Notes: a model not told the origin generated them from the sequence alone. A stretch of DNA of 64,000 bases from an uncultured Acinetobacter sp. (GCF_947626835.1 NZ_CANQTS010000001.1:62001-126000), one strand, 5' to 3'. Positions 25,765 to 34,742 are shown, numbered from the stretch's first letter. Numbers and translations: made by a program.

Positions 25765-26595
25765 GAGCTTAACCTATTGAAAAATTATGCACTTAACTGT
25801 GCGAGGTTATCCTAAGAATGCACAACTTAAAATCACACATGCTCTATTGATAAACATATGTGTAAAAATAAGTCGATGGGCATGATAGCAAAAAAAAAAC
25901 ATTTTCTGCGCAATTATTTCGCTAACATCAAGCGCTTCAATTGAAAAGCCTTTAAAAGGCTGATATGTATCCTTAAATCCCTCAATGTTGGCTCAGCACG
26001 TCTGAGTTAAGTTAAATGCTTAAGCATGATACTGCTGCAATAAGCACTTTGATCTAAAAGCAGCCCTTAAATGAACATGCACTGCTTTTGTGCTCGGTTC
26101 AATTGGAATGCAAGCATCTAAAAAAGCTATTAAAAACCCAAATAGATTGATTTTTTCCTAAAGAAAACAACAATAAAAATTGACTAAATTGGAGGTAAAT
26201 AGCACTTTAGGCTAAGAATTTGCTGATGTTTTGAGCAATTAAGCGCTTTGCTTTTTTAAAAAGCTTTTCAATTTGAATTAGTTGTTCAGCAATGCTGCAA
26301 ATATTGCTGATTTTTGTTTAAAAACTGCACATCTCTAGCTGAGTTTTAGCCCCTAATGCACTATTATAGGGCGTGGTTCGGTTGTTTGACAGGAAAAGCA
26401 CTCAAGCATGTTTGAATGTGGTGCATTTCCCTTGCCAAACAGTATAATAGCAACAGAGAAATTGGCTTTAATCGCGTATTCTGACAAAGATTTCAACGTT
26501 TTAGCTTAGCTTTTAAAAGTTGGTATGGGAATTGCTTTACAACAGCCAACTACTAACACGCACGGTCGAGTGCAACCAAAAATCATCGGAGCAAA
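25765..26595. other. 831-base intergenic region between trpG and glnA
   Basis: This is unusually long for the window. It holds the divergent promoters of trpGDC and glnA, a short hairpin at 25946-25961 (AGCCTT / AAGGCT), and a pair of imperfect inverted repeats about 300 bases apart. A TATAAT at 26443-26448 is a plausible glnA -10, leaving a leader of about 140 bases. No convincing gene was found. Confidence 0.6.
25936..26277. repeat. Imperfect terminal-type inverted repeats in trpG-glnA spacer
   Basis: The left copy is at 25936-25960 and the right copy, inverted, at 26250-26277. They share an exact 11-mer (AATTGAAAAGC) and then TTTAAAAGGC against TTTTAAAAAAGC. Together they bracket about 340 bases. 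This could be a decayed miniature element or chance in A/T-rich DNA. Confidence 0.3.
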
Positions 26596-28011
26596 ATGAG
26601 CATGGCGAACAAGGTCCTTCAACTCATCGAAGAAAGTGGCGCAAAATGGGTCGATTTCCGCTTTACGGATACTAAGGGTAAAGAGCAACATGTCACTTAC
26701 CCAGCAGACAGTATTGATGAAGATACTTTCGAAGACGGTAAAATGTTTGACGGTTCGTCAATCGCTGGCTGGAAAGGCATCGAAGCATCAGACATGATTT
26801 TACGTCCAGATGCAGATACAGGTTTTATCGACCCGTTCTTTGCTGAGCCTACAGTTGTTGTGACTTGTGACGTGATTGAACCTTCAACAGGTCAAGGTTA
26901 TGAACGTGACCCACGCTCGATTGCTCGTCGTGCTGAAGAATACCTAAAATCTACAGGTATCGGTGATACTGCATTCTTTGGTCCAGAACCAGAATTCTTT
27001 GTCTTTGATGAAGTAAAATGGGACATCGATATGTCTGGCGCGCGCCATACATTAATCGCTGAAGAAGCAGCTTGGTCTACAGGCAAAGACTATGAAGCGG
27101 GTAACTCAGGTCACCGTCCACGCGTAAAAGGCGGTTACTTCCCAGTACCACCTGTAGATTCTTCACAAGACATGCGTGCTGATATGTGTGCCAAAATTGA
27201 AGAAATTATGGGTCCTGGTCGCGTTGAAGTACATCACCATGAAGTGGCATCTTGCCAATTAGAAATTGGTGTAAGCTTTAATACTATGGTACGTAAAGCT
27301 GATGAAGTTCAACAGTTTAAATATGCGGTGTGGAACGTCGCACACCAATATGCAAAAACTGCAACCTTTATGCCTAAACCAATGGTTGGCGATAACGGTT
27401 CTGGTATGCACGTGCATATCTCAATTTCTAAAGACGGCAAAAACTTATTCGCAGGCGATGAGTATGCAGGTCTGTCAGAAATGGCGCTTTACTTCATTGG
27501 CGGTATTATCAAGCATGCGCGTTCATTAAACGCAATTACTAACCCGTCGACCAACTCGTACAAGCGTTTAGTTCCGCATTACGAAGCACCGATTATGTTG
27601 GCTTACTCAGCGCGTAACCGTTCTGCATCAATTCGTATTCCTTACGTATCTAGCCCGAAAGGCAAGCGTATTGAAGCACGTTTCCCTGATCCAATGATGA
27701 ACCCGTACTTAGGTTTTGCAGCATTGTTGATGGCGGGTATTGATGGTATTCAAAACAAGATTCATCCGGGCGAAGCATCTGACAAGAACTTGTACGATCT
27801 TCCACCAGAAGAAGAAGCGAAAATCCCAACAGTGGCGCACAGCCTTGATATGGCATTAGAAGCGCTTGAAGCAGATCATGACTACCTACTTAAAGGTGGC
27901 GTATTCACTAAAGAAATGCTTGATGCCTATATCGAGCTTAAAACTGAAGAAGTTCGTCGTTTAAATACAACAACTCACCCAGTTGAATTTGATATGTACT
28001 ACAGCTTGTAA
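26596..28011 (+). CDS. glnA: Type I glutamine synthetase
   Basis: This 471-residue enzyme forms glutamine from glutamate, ammonia and ATP, and assembles as a dodecamer. Motifs include the beta-grasp FDGSSIAGW, the catalytic [10 protein letters not shown], and the ATP-binding [14 protein letters not shown]. The adenylylation site is in NLYDLPPEE (Tyr400 by this start), so the enzyme should be controlled by GlnE. A second ATG at 26602 would give 469 residues, exactly the E. coli length. GGAG is 4 bases from the first ATG and 10 from the second, so the choice is open. It is monocistronic, with a strong terminator. Nitrogen control is expected, but I cannot point to a clear NtrC or sigma-54 site. 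Confidence 0.98.
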   Translation: MSMANKVLQLIEESGAKWVDFRFTDTKGKEQHVTYPADSIDEDTFEDGKMFDGSSIAGWKGIEASDMILRPDADTGFIDPFFAEPTVVVTCDVIEPSTGQGYERDPRSIARRAEEYLKSTGIGDTAFFGPEPEFFVFDEVKWDIDMSGARHTLIAEEAAWSTGKDYEAGNSGHRPRVKGGYFPVPPVDSSQDMRADMCAKIEEIMGPGRVEVHHHEVASCQLEIGVSFNTMVRKADEVQQFKYAVWNVAHQYAKTATFMPKPMVGDNGSGMHVHISISKDGKNLFAGDEYAGLSEMALYFIGGIIKHARSLNAITNPSTNSYKRLVPHYEAPIMLAYSARNRSASIRIPYVSSPKGKRIEARFPDPMMNPYLGFAALLMAGIDGIQNKIHPGEASDKNLYDLPPEEEAKIPTVAHSLDMALEALEADHDYLLKGGVFTKEMLDAYIELKTEEVRRLNTTTHPVEFDMYYSL

Positions 28012-28033
28012 TGCTTTTTTAGCGTTAAAAGTG

Positions 28034-28064
28034 AAAAAAACCCGCGCATGCCGCGGGTTTTTTT
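28034..28064 (+). terminator. Terminator of glnA
   Basis: AAACCCGCG / CGCGGGTTT 9-bp stem followed by seven T, 25 bases past the stop codon. Confidence 0.93.
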
Positions 28065-28109
28065 ATATCATCAAACTATGACTAATCAATACAGTGTATC
28101 TTGAGCATT

Positions 28110-28388
28110 ATGGCTAAACCACGTAAAAAACATACCGGCTTCTTTCCTTGGATTGATCCTAGTGATCATGGCAAAGGCTTTAAACTTAACTTCTCTGAAG
28201 TGGTTTACTTAGAAGTTGCTCGTACTGTTGAAGGTTATAAAGAAGTTCAATTTGTTGAGCTTAAACATCCTGAATTGGCATTGCCTTATGCTTATCCAGA
28301 AAAGTTTTATTTAAGTGCAGAAGGGTTGATTTTAATTAAAACCCCACAGGGTAAATTTGAAGTGATTGCTAAAACTGACAATGCTTAA
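28110..28388 (+). CDS. Conserved hypothetical 92-residue protein upstream of ubiC
   Basis: I do not recognise a family. From ATG 28110 (MAKPRKKHTGFFPW) it has 92 residues with a basic N-terminus and a strand-rich middle (NFSEVVYLEVARTVEGYKEVQFVEL). It has no signal peptide or membrane segment. A TTG start at 28101 is possible but less likely. It ends 11 bases before ubiC and probably shares its transcript, so a link to ubiquinone synthesis is possible but untested. Confidence 0.7.
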   Translation: MAKPRKKHTGFFPWIDPSDHGKGFKLNFSEVVYLEVARTVEGYKEVQFVELKHPELALPYAYPEKFYLSAEGLILIKTPQGKFEVIAKTDNA

Positions 28389-28399
28389 GGATTAAGAGC

Positions 28400-28876
28400 A
28401 TGGTGAGACATACATCCAAACAGATTCCCGAGCATTTACATGAATGGTTATATGCACAAGGCTCTTTAACCAAGCAATTGACTCAATTGGCAGGCGGACA
28501 ATTTCAGGTTGAACCACTGCATGAACATTTTCAGCGTTTAAGTTTTCAAGATGCCAAATGGATGAACATGCCACATCAACATACCGCTTGGGTACGTGAA
28601 GTGTATTTGTATGGTGCAAGTGAACAGCCTTGGGTTAAAGCTAAAAGTATTTTTCCGATTTTAAGCTTACAAAAAAAAGCACGGATTTTTCAGCATTTAG
28701 GCAAAAAACCCATCGGTTGGTTTTTGTTTCAACGTGCAACGCCCAAGTGTCAGCGCCGTGTATTGCACTTGCCAGATGGTTGGACGCGCCAGAGCTGCTA
28801 TACTTGGCACAATTGTCAATTTATTGTGCAAGAAACCTTTTTAACTGAATTTGAGACCTTCTTGCACACGCGTTAA
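28400..28876 (+). CDS. ubiC: Chorismate lyase
   Basis: This 158-residue enzyme splits chorismate into 4-hydroxybenzoate and pyruvate, the first committed step of ubiquinone synthesis. Typical features are WVREVYLYG, WVKAKSIFP and LGKKPIGWFLF. Sequence conservation in this family is weak, but the position directly before ubiA (9-base gap) makes the call firm. It lies in a likely operon: hypothetical gene, ubiC, ubiA. Confidence 0.93.
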   Translation: MVRHTSKQIPEHLHEWLYAQGSLTKQLTQLAGGQFQVEPLHEHFQRLSFQDAKWMNMPHQHTAWVREVYLYGASEQPWVKAKSIFPILSLQKKARIFQHLGKKPIGWFLFQRATPKCQRRVLHLPDGWTRQSCYTWHNCQFIVQETFLTEFETFLHTR

Positions 28877-28885
28877 GGAATACAC

Positions 28886-29758
28886 ATGGCCGTAGCAACC
28901 ACATGGGGCGAGCGTCTTCGTGCTTATTATCATCTGTGCCGTTTTGATAAACCGATTGGCACGGAATTAGTATTTTGGCCCATGATGTGGGCATTATGGA
29001 TTGCCCATTCAGGCACACCAAGCCTACAGGTATTAATCCCCATGATCTTAGGTACGGTGTTTATGCGTGCCGCAGGTTGTGCGATTAATGACTTTGCCGA
29101 TCGTAAAGTTGATGGTGCAGTGGAGCGTACTAAAACCCGGCCTTTAGCGACAGGGGTGATTCGAGCGCGTGAAGCCATTTATGTGTTTATGGGCTTGGTA
29201 TTGGCCAGTGCAGCCATGTTGCTATTTTTACCGCTTGAAACTTTTTATTGGTCTTTTGGTGCTTTAGGCTTAGCCTTTATTTATCCGTTTATGAAACGCT
29301 ACACGCATTTGCCACAAGTGGTCTTGGGCGCTGCTTTTTCGTGGGCGATTCCAATGTCTTATACCGCCGTGGGGCAAACTCCAGATTTAACCTGTTGGCT
29401 TTTGTATTTTGGTAATTTGGCGTGGACCGTGGCTTATGATACCCAATATGCCATTACCGATCGCGATGACGATTTAAAGATTGGGGTCAAATCAACCGCT
29501 ATTTTATTTGGATCTTATGACATTGAGATCATTAGCCTGTTACAAGCCTTGGCTGTGGGTTTGTTTGGTTGGGCACTGTATCGTGAAGGTTTACTTTGGC
29601 CCTTTGGCTTGCTTGCCTTAGTGATGATTGCAGTGGATTTTATCTATCAATGGTACAAAACCAAAGACAAAAAAGCCGGCATGTGCTTTTGGGCATTTCG
29701 ACATAATCGTTGGGTGGGTATGATCTTGTTTTTAGGGATTTTCCTTAGTTTATTGTAA
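28886..29758 (+). CDS. ubiA: 4-hydroxybenzoate polyprenyltransferase
   Basis: This 290-residue integral membrane enzyme attaches the polyprenyl tail to 4-hydroxybenzoate. Both aspartate-rich Mg2+/diphosphate motifs are present: AINDFADRKVD in the first half and DTQYAITDRDDD in the second. About eight or nine membrane helices are expected. It follows ubiC by 9 bases and ends at a terminator. Confidence 0.97.
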   Translation: MAVATTWGERLRAYYHLCRFDKPIGTELVFWPMMWALWIAHSGTPSLQVLIPMILGTVFMRAAGCAINDFADRKVDGAVERTKTRPLATGVIRAREAIYVFMGLVLASAAMLLFLPLETFYWSFGALGLAFIYPFMKRYTHLPQVVLGAAFSWAIPMSYTAVGQTPDLTCWLLYFGNLAWTVAYDTQYAITDRDDDLKIGVKSTAILFGSYDIEIISLLQALAVGLFGWALYREGLLWPFGLLALVMIAVDFIYQWYKTKDKKAGMCFWAFRHNRWVGMILFLGIFLSLL

Positions 29759-29763
29759 GCTTC

Positions 29764-29793
29764 AAAAAGCATCCTAGTCAGATGCTTTTTTTT
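29764..29793 (+). terminator. Terminator of ubiCA
   Basis: AAAAAGCATC / GATGCTTTTT with a 7-base loop, just past the ubiA stop codon. Confidence 0.9.
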
Positions 29794-29841
29794 ATGCTTA
29801 ATTACTTAAGCATAACAACAAGACCAATGAGGAAACACCGA

Positions 29842-31077
29842 ATGTCAGCATGGAAGAAATCGCTAGTTGCACTTGCCTGTAGCAGTGTATTATTTTTAAC
29901 TGCTTGTAATGATGATGACAAGAACAACGTCAGCAACACTTATAGCACGTATATCAGCCAAAGCCCGTACAGCCAAGATAGCCTAGATGCTGCAAGCCGT
30001 ATTGATGTGATGAAGTACAGCATGCCCAATGTACAAGGGCAAACTATCACCAGTGCAGCTTTAGTTTTAATGCCAAAAACGCCTCAGCCTAAAGATGGTT
30101 GGCGTGTCGTGGTATGGAAACAGGGGACAGTCGGCAGTGGTGATCAGTGTGCACCAAGTAAAAATCATTTACATCCGGATTTTAAAGTCTTGGCTGAGGT
30201 GCTGTTAAACGCAGGTTACGTCATTGTTGCACCTGATTATGAAGGTTTAGGTGAAAAAGGCATCCATCCTTATTTACATAGTAAGAGTGCGGCAAATACC
30301 GCCATTTATGCCCAAAAAGCCTATCAAGAGCGTTATGCAGGGCAAGCGCAAGGTGCATGGATGAGTGTAGGACACTCACAAGGTGGACATGCTTCTTTAG
30401 CGATTGCTGAATACGCACAAACCGATCCAAATTATTTGGGGGCAGTTGCCGCCGCACCCGCATCAAGTTTAGATTTTATTATTAAATATGTGGCGCCTGA
30501 GCTATTAAATACCGTGTTGCTCGGTGAAAGTTTAGGTGCTTTGCCTGCTGGAACCGCAGCGGCAGGATATGCAGATTTGTTGTCCTTTGCTGCCTATGTC
30601 ACCACAGGTATTCAAGCTTATGATCCAGACTTTGATTATAAAACCGTGTTTGAAAGCCGCTCTCAACCGATTGTAGATGCAGCTTTAGGCACCACAGGTG
30701 ACAATGGTTTATGTTTGGATGAGTTAAGAGTACGCTTTGCAGAGGATATTTTGCAATATGTCGCTGAAAATCCAGATAAAACCGTTTTAGATTATCCTGC
30801 ACTTATTCAAAATTTTGATGAAAATCCAGAAATCGCTGAGTTTTTGGCTACCAATCAACCGGCAACACGTTATATTGCCAAACCAGTGATGATTGTACAG
30901 GGCACATCAGATGCAGCCGTGCCGTATGAAGTCACTCAGCAACTTGCTGCACAGTTAACAGCTTATGGTACCCAAGTAGAATGGGAGGAAGTTAAAGGTG
31001 GCGGTCACTCCAATGTGATTTCATTGAGCAAACAGCAAATTCTTGAATTTATTCAGTTGCATATGCCTGCCCGTTAA
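29842..31077 (+). CDS. Alpha/beta-hydrolase lipoprotein (lipase/esterase type)
   Basis: This 411-residue protein is counted from ATG 29842, which has GAGGAAA 7 bases upstream; the longer frame from 29782 overlaps the ubiA terminator. The signal peptide ends in a lipobox, LTAC, with Cys22 as the lipidated residue. Asp2-4 after Cys (NDDD) does not obviously mark inner-membrane retention. The hydrolase nucleophile is Ser179 in GHSQGG, with probable Asp357 (GTSDAAVP) and His389 (GGGHSN). It resembles secretory lipase-type esterases. The substrate is unknown. Its stop codon overlaps that of the convergent LysR gene by 4 bases. Confidence 0.85.
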   Translation: MSAWKKSLVALACSSVLFLTACNDDDKNNVSNTYSTYISQSPYSQDSLDAASRIDVMKYSMPNVQGQTITSAALVLMPKTPQPKDGWRVVVWKQGTVGSGDQCAPSKNHLHPDFKVLAEVLLNAGYVIVAPDYEGLGEKGIHPYLHSKSAANTAIYAQKAYQERYAGQAQGAWMSVGHSQGGHASLAIAEYAQTDPNYLGAVAAAPASSLDFIIKYVAPELLNTVLLGESLGALPAGTAAAGYADLLSFAAYVTTGIQAYDPDFDYKTVFESRSQPIVDAALGTTGDNGLCLDELRVRFAEDILQYVAENPDKTVLDYPALIQNFDENPEIAEFLATNQPATRYIAKPVMIVQGTSDAAVPYEVTQQLAAQLTAYGTQVEWEEVKGGGHSNVISLSKQQILEFIQLHMPAR

Positions 31078-31946
31078 CAACTATCCAGTTCAGCTAAAAT
31101 AAAATCTAAAGCAGGATGGGTCAAGTCCTTACGGTAGTTGGCATACAGTGCCAATTGCGGTAAGGCAAATTGAGTGGCAACTTGCACAATATCAGGATTT
31201 AAAAACTTTAACGCATAATGCGGTAAAAAACTAAAACCAAAACCCATATTAATTAAATTAATGTGCTGCAACACATTGGTCACCCACATCAGTTGTTGGT
31301 GTGGCATGTGCTCAAAATCAAAATGCTGTTGGATTTTTTCATACAATACAGGAGAGGCATTTTGCTCACAGACAATTAAGGTCTGTTGTTTTAAATCTTG
31401 TGCAGATATGGGCTGCAAGCTTGAATATAATTTTCTGGACGCCACCAAATACATCGGCTCTTCAAGCACCAAAATATTGCTGTATTGGGGATCTTGTAAC
31501 TGATAGCGGGTAAAGGCCAAGTCAAGCGTAGCATTTTTTAAAGCTTGAATTTGTTCTAAACAGGTTAAACTTTGAATATGTAATTGTAGGTTAGGCAAAT
31601 GTTGTTTGAGCTTATGCAGTAAAGTAGGCAGTAATTTAATTTCAGCGACATTTAAAAACCCAATATGAATATGCTGCTCACGTTGTTGTGCAACTTGACG
31701 CGCGGCTTGTATAGCAAGCTGTGCATTGTCTAAAGCGGCTTGAGCATAGCTTAAAAAAGCCTGTCCTTCAGCAGTAAGTTGAATCAAGCGCGCTGAGCGG
31801 TCAAGCAGTTGCACCCCCACTTCTTGTTCTAAGTCTTTAATTTGCTGACTTAAAGACGGTTGCGTGGTAAACAATTTTTTTGCAGCTTGGGTAAAACTTT
31901 GTGCTTCAGCCACAGTCACAAAATAACGTAAATGACGAAGTTCCAT
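31074..31946 (-). CDS. LysR family transcriptional regulator
   Basis: This 290-residue regulator has an N-terminal winged helix-turn-helix (about 1-60: MELRHLRYFVTVAEAQSFT, TTQPSLSQQIKDLE) and a periplasmic-binding-like effector domain (about 90-290). The layout is BenM/CatM-like. It is divergent from the TfdB-like monooxygenase gene with a 157-base gap, the usual arrangement in which a LysR protein controls its neighbour and itself. The effector is unknown, probably an aromatic compound if the pairing is functional. Confidence 0.93.
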   Translation of the reverse strand: MELRHLRYFVTVAEAQSFTQAAKKLFTTQPSLSQQIKDLEQEVGVQLLDRSARLIQLTAEGQAFLSYAQAALDNAQLAIQAARQVAQQREQHIHIGFLNVAEIKLLPTLLHKLKQHLPNLQLHIQSLTCLEQIQALKNATLDLAFTRYQLQDPQYSNILVLEEPMYLVASRKLYSSLQPISAQDLKQQTLIVCEQNASPVLYEKIQQHFDFEHMPHQQLMWVTNVLQHINLINMGFGFSFLPHYALKFLNPDIVQVATQFALPQLALYANYRKDLTHPALDFILAELDSC

Positions 31947-32034
31947 GCTGGAGTATCCTTAAAATCAGCGCTGTTCAATCTAAAATAAAGCATTTAATAA
32001 GTATAGAAAAAAAGTAAACGGTCATAGCCAAAAC

Positions 32035-32059
32035 CAATACTCATTGCAGGCAATACTCA
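32035..32059. promoter_or_regulatory. Direct repeat CAATACTCA upstream of monooxygenase gene
   Basis: Exact 9-base copies lie at 32035-32043 and 32051-32059, a 16-base period, 45 bases before the start codon. The position suits an activator site for the divergent LysR protein, but LysR sites are usually inverted (T-N11-A), so this is tentative. Confidence 0.35.
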
Positions 32060-32103
32060 GCATCTTACAATTTAACCTATGATTGAAATCAAGAGATTGC
32101 ACA

Positions 32104-33843
32104 ATGACACAGCAATACGATACAGATGTTTTGGTGATTGGTACGGGACCTGCCGGCGCTACTTTAGGTTTAGCTTTAGCCACTTATGGGGTCAAAGTAC
32201 AACTATTTACCCAATTTAATTGGTTGGCTAACAGTCCACGCGCACATATTACTAATCAACGTGCTATGGAAGTGCTACGTGATTTAGGTGTAGAAGAGCA
32301 GGTTAAGGAAATTGCCACGCCGTGGCATGAAATGGGTGAAAGCTTAATTACTACCAGTTTGGTGGGTGAAGAAATTGCCCGTATGAGTGCATGGGGTACT
32401 GGTGACGAACGCTATGGCGATTATCTTAAGGGTAGTCCTTGCCCATTGGTGGATTTAATTCAACCGAAAATGGAAGCTTTATTGGTTAAAAATGCCGGCG
32501 AGCGCGGGGCAATTTTCAACTTTAATACCGAATATCTGTCACATCAACAAGATGAACATGGTGTTACAGCGCGCTTTTTAAATAAAATTACGCAAACTGA
32601 ATTTAGCTTACGCGCCAAATATTTGGTGGGTATGGATGGGGCACGTTCTAAAGTTGTTGAGCAACTGGGTTTGCCTTTAGAGGGTGTTATGTCACGTGCC
32701 GGCACAGTGTATGTGACTTTTAAAGCCGATCTCAGTCGCCATGTGCAACATCGTCCGGCTATTTTACAATGGATTGTCAATCCTGAAGCCGGCTTTGGTG
32801 ATATTGGCATGGGCCTATTACGTGCTATATCGCCATGGAATGAGTGGATTATGGGTTGGGGTTTTGACATTAGCCAAGGCGAACCCCAAGTGACCACTGA
32901 GCAAGTGCAAGCACGTTTAGATGCCTTTGTCGGTGAACATGTACCTGATTTACAGATTGAAAAAATTTCCTATTGGTATGTCAATCAAACCTATGCCACC
33001 CAATATAGTCAAGGACGTGTGTTCTGTGGTGGCGATGCAGTACACCGTCATCCACCTTCAAGTGGTTTAGGTTCTAATACCTGTATGCAAGATGCCTTTA
33101 ACTTGGCTTGGAAATTAGCCTATGCAGTAAAAGGTTGGGCTAAGCCTGAGTTGTTAGATTCTTATAGTGATGAGCGTGCACCAGTGGGCAAACAAATTGT
33201 AGCCCGTGCTAATCAGTCGCGTTTTGATTATAAGTACTTAAAAGACGTGTTTGGATTTGACCAAGGTGTAAAAACTCAAGCACAGATGCTTGAACGCATT
33301 TTTGCTGAAACTGAACAAGCCGCCCAAGTTCGTCAGCAGCTTTACGCCGCTTTAGAAGTTAAACACCATGAATTTAATGCCCAAGGGGTTGAGTTGAATC
33401 AGCGCTATGAGTCTAATGCAGTGCTCGCAGAAGCCAGCCCTGAAGTATTTACGCGTGATGTAGAGTTGTATTTACAAGCCACCACACGACCGGGCGCTAA
33501 GATTCCACATACGTGGTTAGTTGATGCAAAAGGCCGTAAACAATCGACCCTTGATATTACCGGTAAAGGTCGTTTTACTTTAATTACTGGATTGTCGGGT
33601 TGGGCATGGCGTGAAGCGGCAGAGCAACTGAGCTTAGAGTACTTAGATGTGATTCAAGTGGGTACACGTGACTATCGCGATGTGTATGCCACATGGCAAG
33701 CCAAAGCCGAGATTGAAGACAATGGCGCAATTTTGGTGCGTCCAGATGGTTATGTGGCATGGCGTATGCAACAGCCAAACCAAAACACCCAACATGTAAG
33801 TGTGTTAAAACAGGTATTCGCCCAACTTAACTTAAACGTATAA
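32104..33843 (+). CDS. FAD-dependent aromatic monooxygenase, TfdB/phenol hydroxylase-like
   Basis: This 579-residue class A flavin monooxygenase has the FAD dinucleotide motif GTGPAG (13-18), SPRAHITNQRAMEVLRDLG, and the second FAD motif FCGGDAVHRHPP with Asp311. A C-terminal thioredoxin-like domain (about 470-579) contains KGRFTLITG. Overall it looks most like 2,4-dichlorophenol 6-monooxygenase (TfdB) from memory. It should use NAD(P)H and O2 to hydroxylate a phenol-like ring; the substrate cannot be fixed. ATG 32104 is chosen because AAGAG precedes it by 8 bases; the longer frame uses TTG. No ring-cleavage dioxygenase is adjacent. Confidence 0.9.
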   Translation: MTQQYDTDVLVIGTGPAGATLGLALATYGVKVQLFTQFNWLANSPRAHITNQRAMEVLRDLGVEEQVKEIATPWHEMGESLITTSLVGEEIARMSAWGTGDERYGDYLKGSPCPLVDLIQPKMEALLVKNAGERGAIFNFNTEYLSHQQDEHGVTARFLNKITQTEFSLRAKYLVGMDGARSKVVEQLGLPLEGVMSRAGTVYVTFKADLSRHVQHRPAILQWIVNPEAGFGDIGMGLLRAISPWNEWIMGWGFDISQGEPQVTTEQVQARLDAFVGEHVPDLQIEKISYWYVNQTYATQYSQGRVFCGGDAVHRHPPSSGLGSNTCMQDAFNLAWKLAYAVKGWAKPELLDSYSDERAPVGKQIVARANQSRFDYKYLKDVFGFDQGVKTQAQMLERIFAETEQAAQVRQQLYAALEVKHHEFNAQGVELNQRYESNAVLAEASPEVFTRDVELYLQATTRPGAKIPHTWLVDAKGRKQSTLDITGKGRFTLITGLSGWAWREAAEQLSLEYLDVIQVGTRDYRDVYATWQAKAEIEDNGAILVRPDGYVAWRMQQPNQNTQHVSVLKQVFAQLNLNV

Positions 33844-33848
33844 GCCAC

Positions 33849-33874
33849 AAGCCGAGCATAGTCTCGGCTTTTTT
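33849..33874 (+). terminator. Terminator of the monooxygenase gene
   Basis: AAGCCGAG / CTCGGCTT stem, 6-base loop, then six T, a few bases after the stop codon. Confidence 0.9.
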
Positions 33875-33943
33875 AATGATTGCTTTAGTGGTTATGCTTG
33901 TTAAAATGGTGCGCCTAATTTTTGATGCAATGGAGCAGATTCG

Positions 33944-34162
33944 ATGGCCAAACCAGACAAACGTTTAAGCCCCAAAGTGATTATGATTGCCAGCTTAGGT
34001 CTATTGATTCCCATTTTATTGGTGGTGATCGCTTCATTTGCTGTAAAAAGTGATGCCAAGAATCAAGCGTTATACAAGCAGCAACAAGCAGAAATGATGC
34101 AACGTATTGCCGAGCGTGAAGCCGCAGAAAAAGCTGCCTCAGAAGCAAGTGTTAGGCCTTAA
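33944..34162 (+). CDS. Small single-span membrane protein (72 residues)
   Basis: I do not recognise a family. It has a basic head (MAKPDKRLSPK), one membrane helix (about 12-33: VIMIASLGLLIPILLVVIA), then an Ala/Glu/Lys/Gln-rich helix (about 40-70) likely to form a coiled coil in the periplasm. GAGCAG lies before ATG 33944. Its last 11 bases overlap the convergent DUF2726 gene. Confidence 0.7.
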   Translation: MAKPDKRLSPKVIMIASLGLLIPILLVVIASFAVKSDAKNQALYKQQQAEMMQRIAEREAAEKAASEASVRP

Positions 34163-34616
34163 GGTCTTTTTGTAATTGGCGTACTGACGGGATAGAGGTA
34201 TAGCGCAACACACGGTAGCCTGCATCATGAAACATGGCATCGCGGGCTGCATCACGTTGTTCTTGCCCAATATGGCTTGGGTCATCCAGTTCAATAATCG
34301 CCAAGACTTCTAAATGTTTATTGAGTACCACAAAATCAGTCACTTTACGGTTAAATTTGTTGCGTACTTGAATATCATTGCTGGTAATTAATGCAGTAAA
34401 CGCCACTTGCGCTAAAATGTAATAGTTGGGTTCTGGAAAAGCGGCTTTGAGTTGAAAGAAGAGTTTACTTTCAAACTTGGTAATGACTTTTTTAGGATGA
34501 TAAATTTTAGATTTTTTTTTAAGGCTAGGGCGTTGCCGCATCAGCAGCACAAGCGCAAAGGTTGCCACACAGCCAAGGGTGAGAAAAATGAGTTGCGTTA
34601 AGCTTAAACTTTGCAT
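34152..34616 (-). CDS. DUF2726 domain protein, membrane-anchored
   Basis: This 154-residue protein has an N-terminal membrane helix (about 5-26) and a cytoplasmic DUF2726 domain (about 45-150). The pattern VTDFVVLNKHLEVLAIIELDDPSH is a restriction-endonuclease-like (PD-(D/E)XK / Vsr-like) fold, with D and E-x-D in place. This suggests a nuclease-like or nucleic-acid-binding role, but activity is unproven. It is a single gene, upstream of the tRNA-Asn array. Confidence 0.82.
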   Translation of the reverse strand: MQSLSLTQLIFLTLGCVATFALVLLMRQRPSLKKKSKIYHPKKVITKFESKLFFQLKAAFPEPNYYILAQVAFTALITSNDIQVRNKFNRKVTDFVVLNKHLEVLAIIELDDPSHIGQEQRDAARDAMFHDAGYRVLRYTSIPSVRQLQKDLKA

Positions 34617-34630
34617 AATTGACCCATAAG

Positions 34631-34660
34631 AAAAAACCCACTCAATTGAGTGGGTTTTTA
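34631..34660 (-). terminator. Terminator of tRNA-Asn copy 1
   Basis: A perfect palindrome AAAAACCCACTCAA / TTGAGTGGGTTTTT lies 7 bases past the tRNA on the minus strand. Confidence 0.92.
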
Positions 34661-34666
34661 GAATCT

Positions 34667-34742
34667 TGGCTCTCCCACCTGGGCTCGAACCAGGGACCTG
34701 CGGATTAACAGTCCGTCGCTCTACCGACTGAGCTATGGGAGA
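34667..34742 (-). tRNA. tRNA-Asn(GUU), copy 1
   Basis: This 76-base tRNA includes CCA. The anticodon GTT lies in CTGTTAA, the T-loop is TTCGAGC, and the acceptor stem is TCTCCCA / TGGGAGA. It has its own promoter and terminator. Confidence 0.97.

Noticed and set aside
26415..26440. Sigma-54 promoter for glnA in GGTGCATTTCCCTTGCCA
   Set aside because: The GG and GC elements are 12 bases apart rather than the required 10, and a sigma-70 TATAAT lies just downstream.
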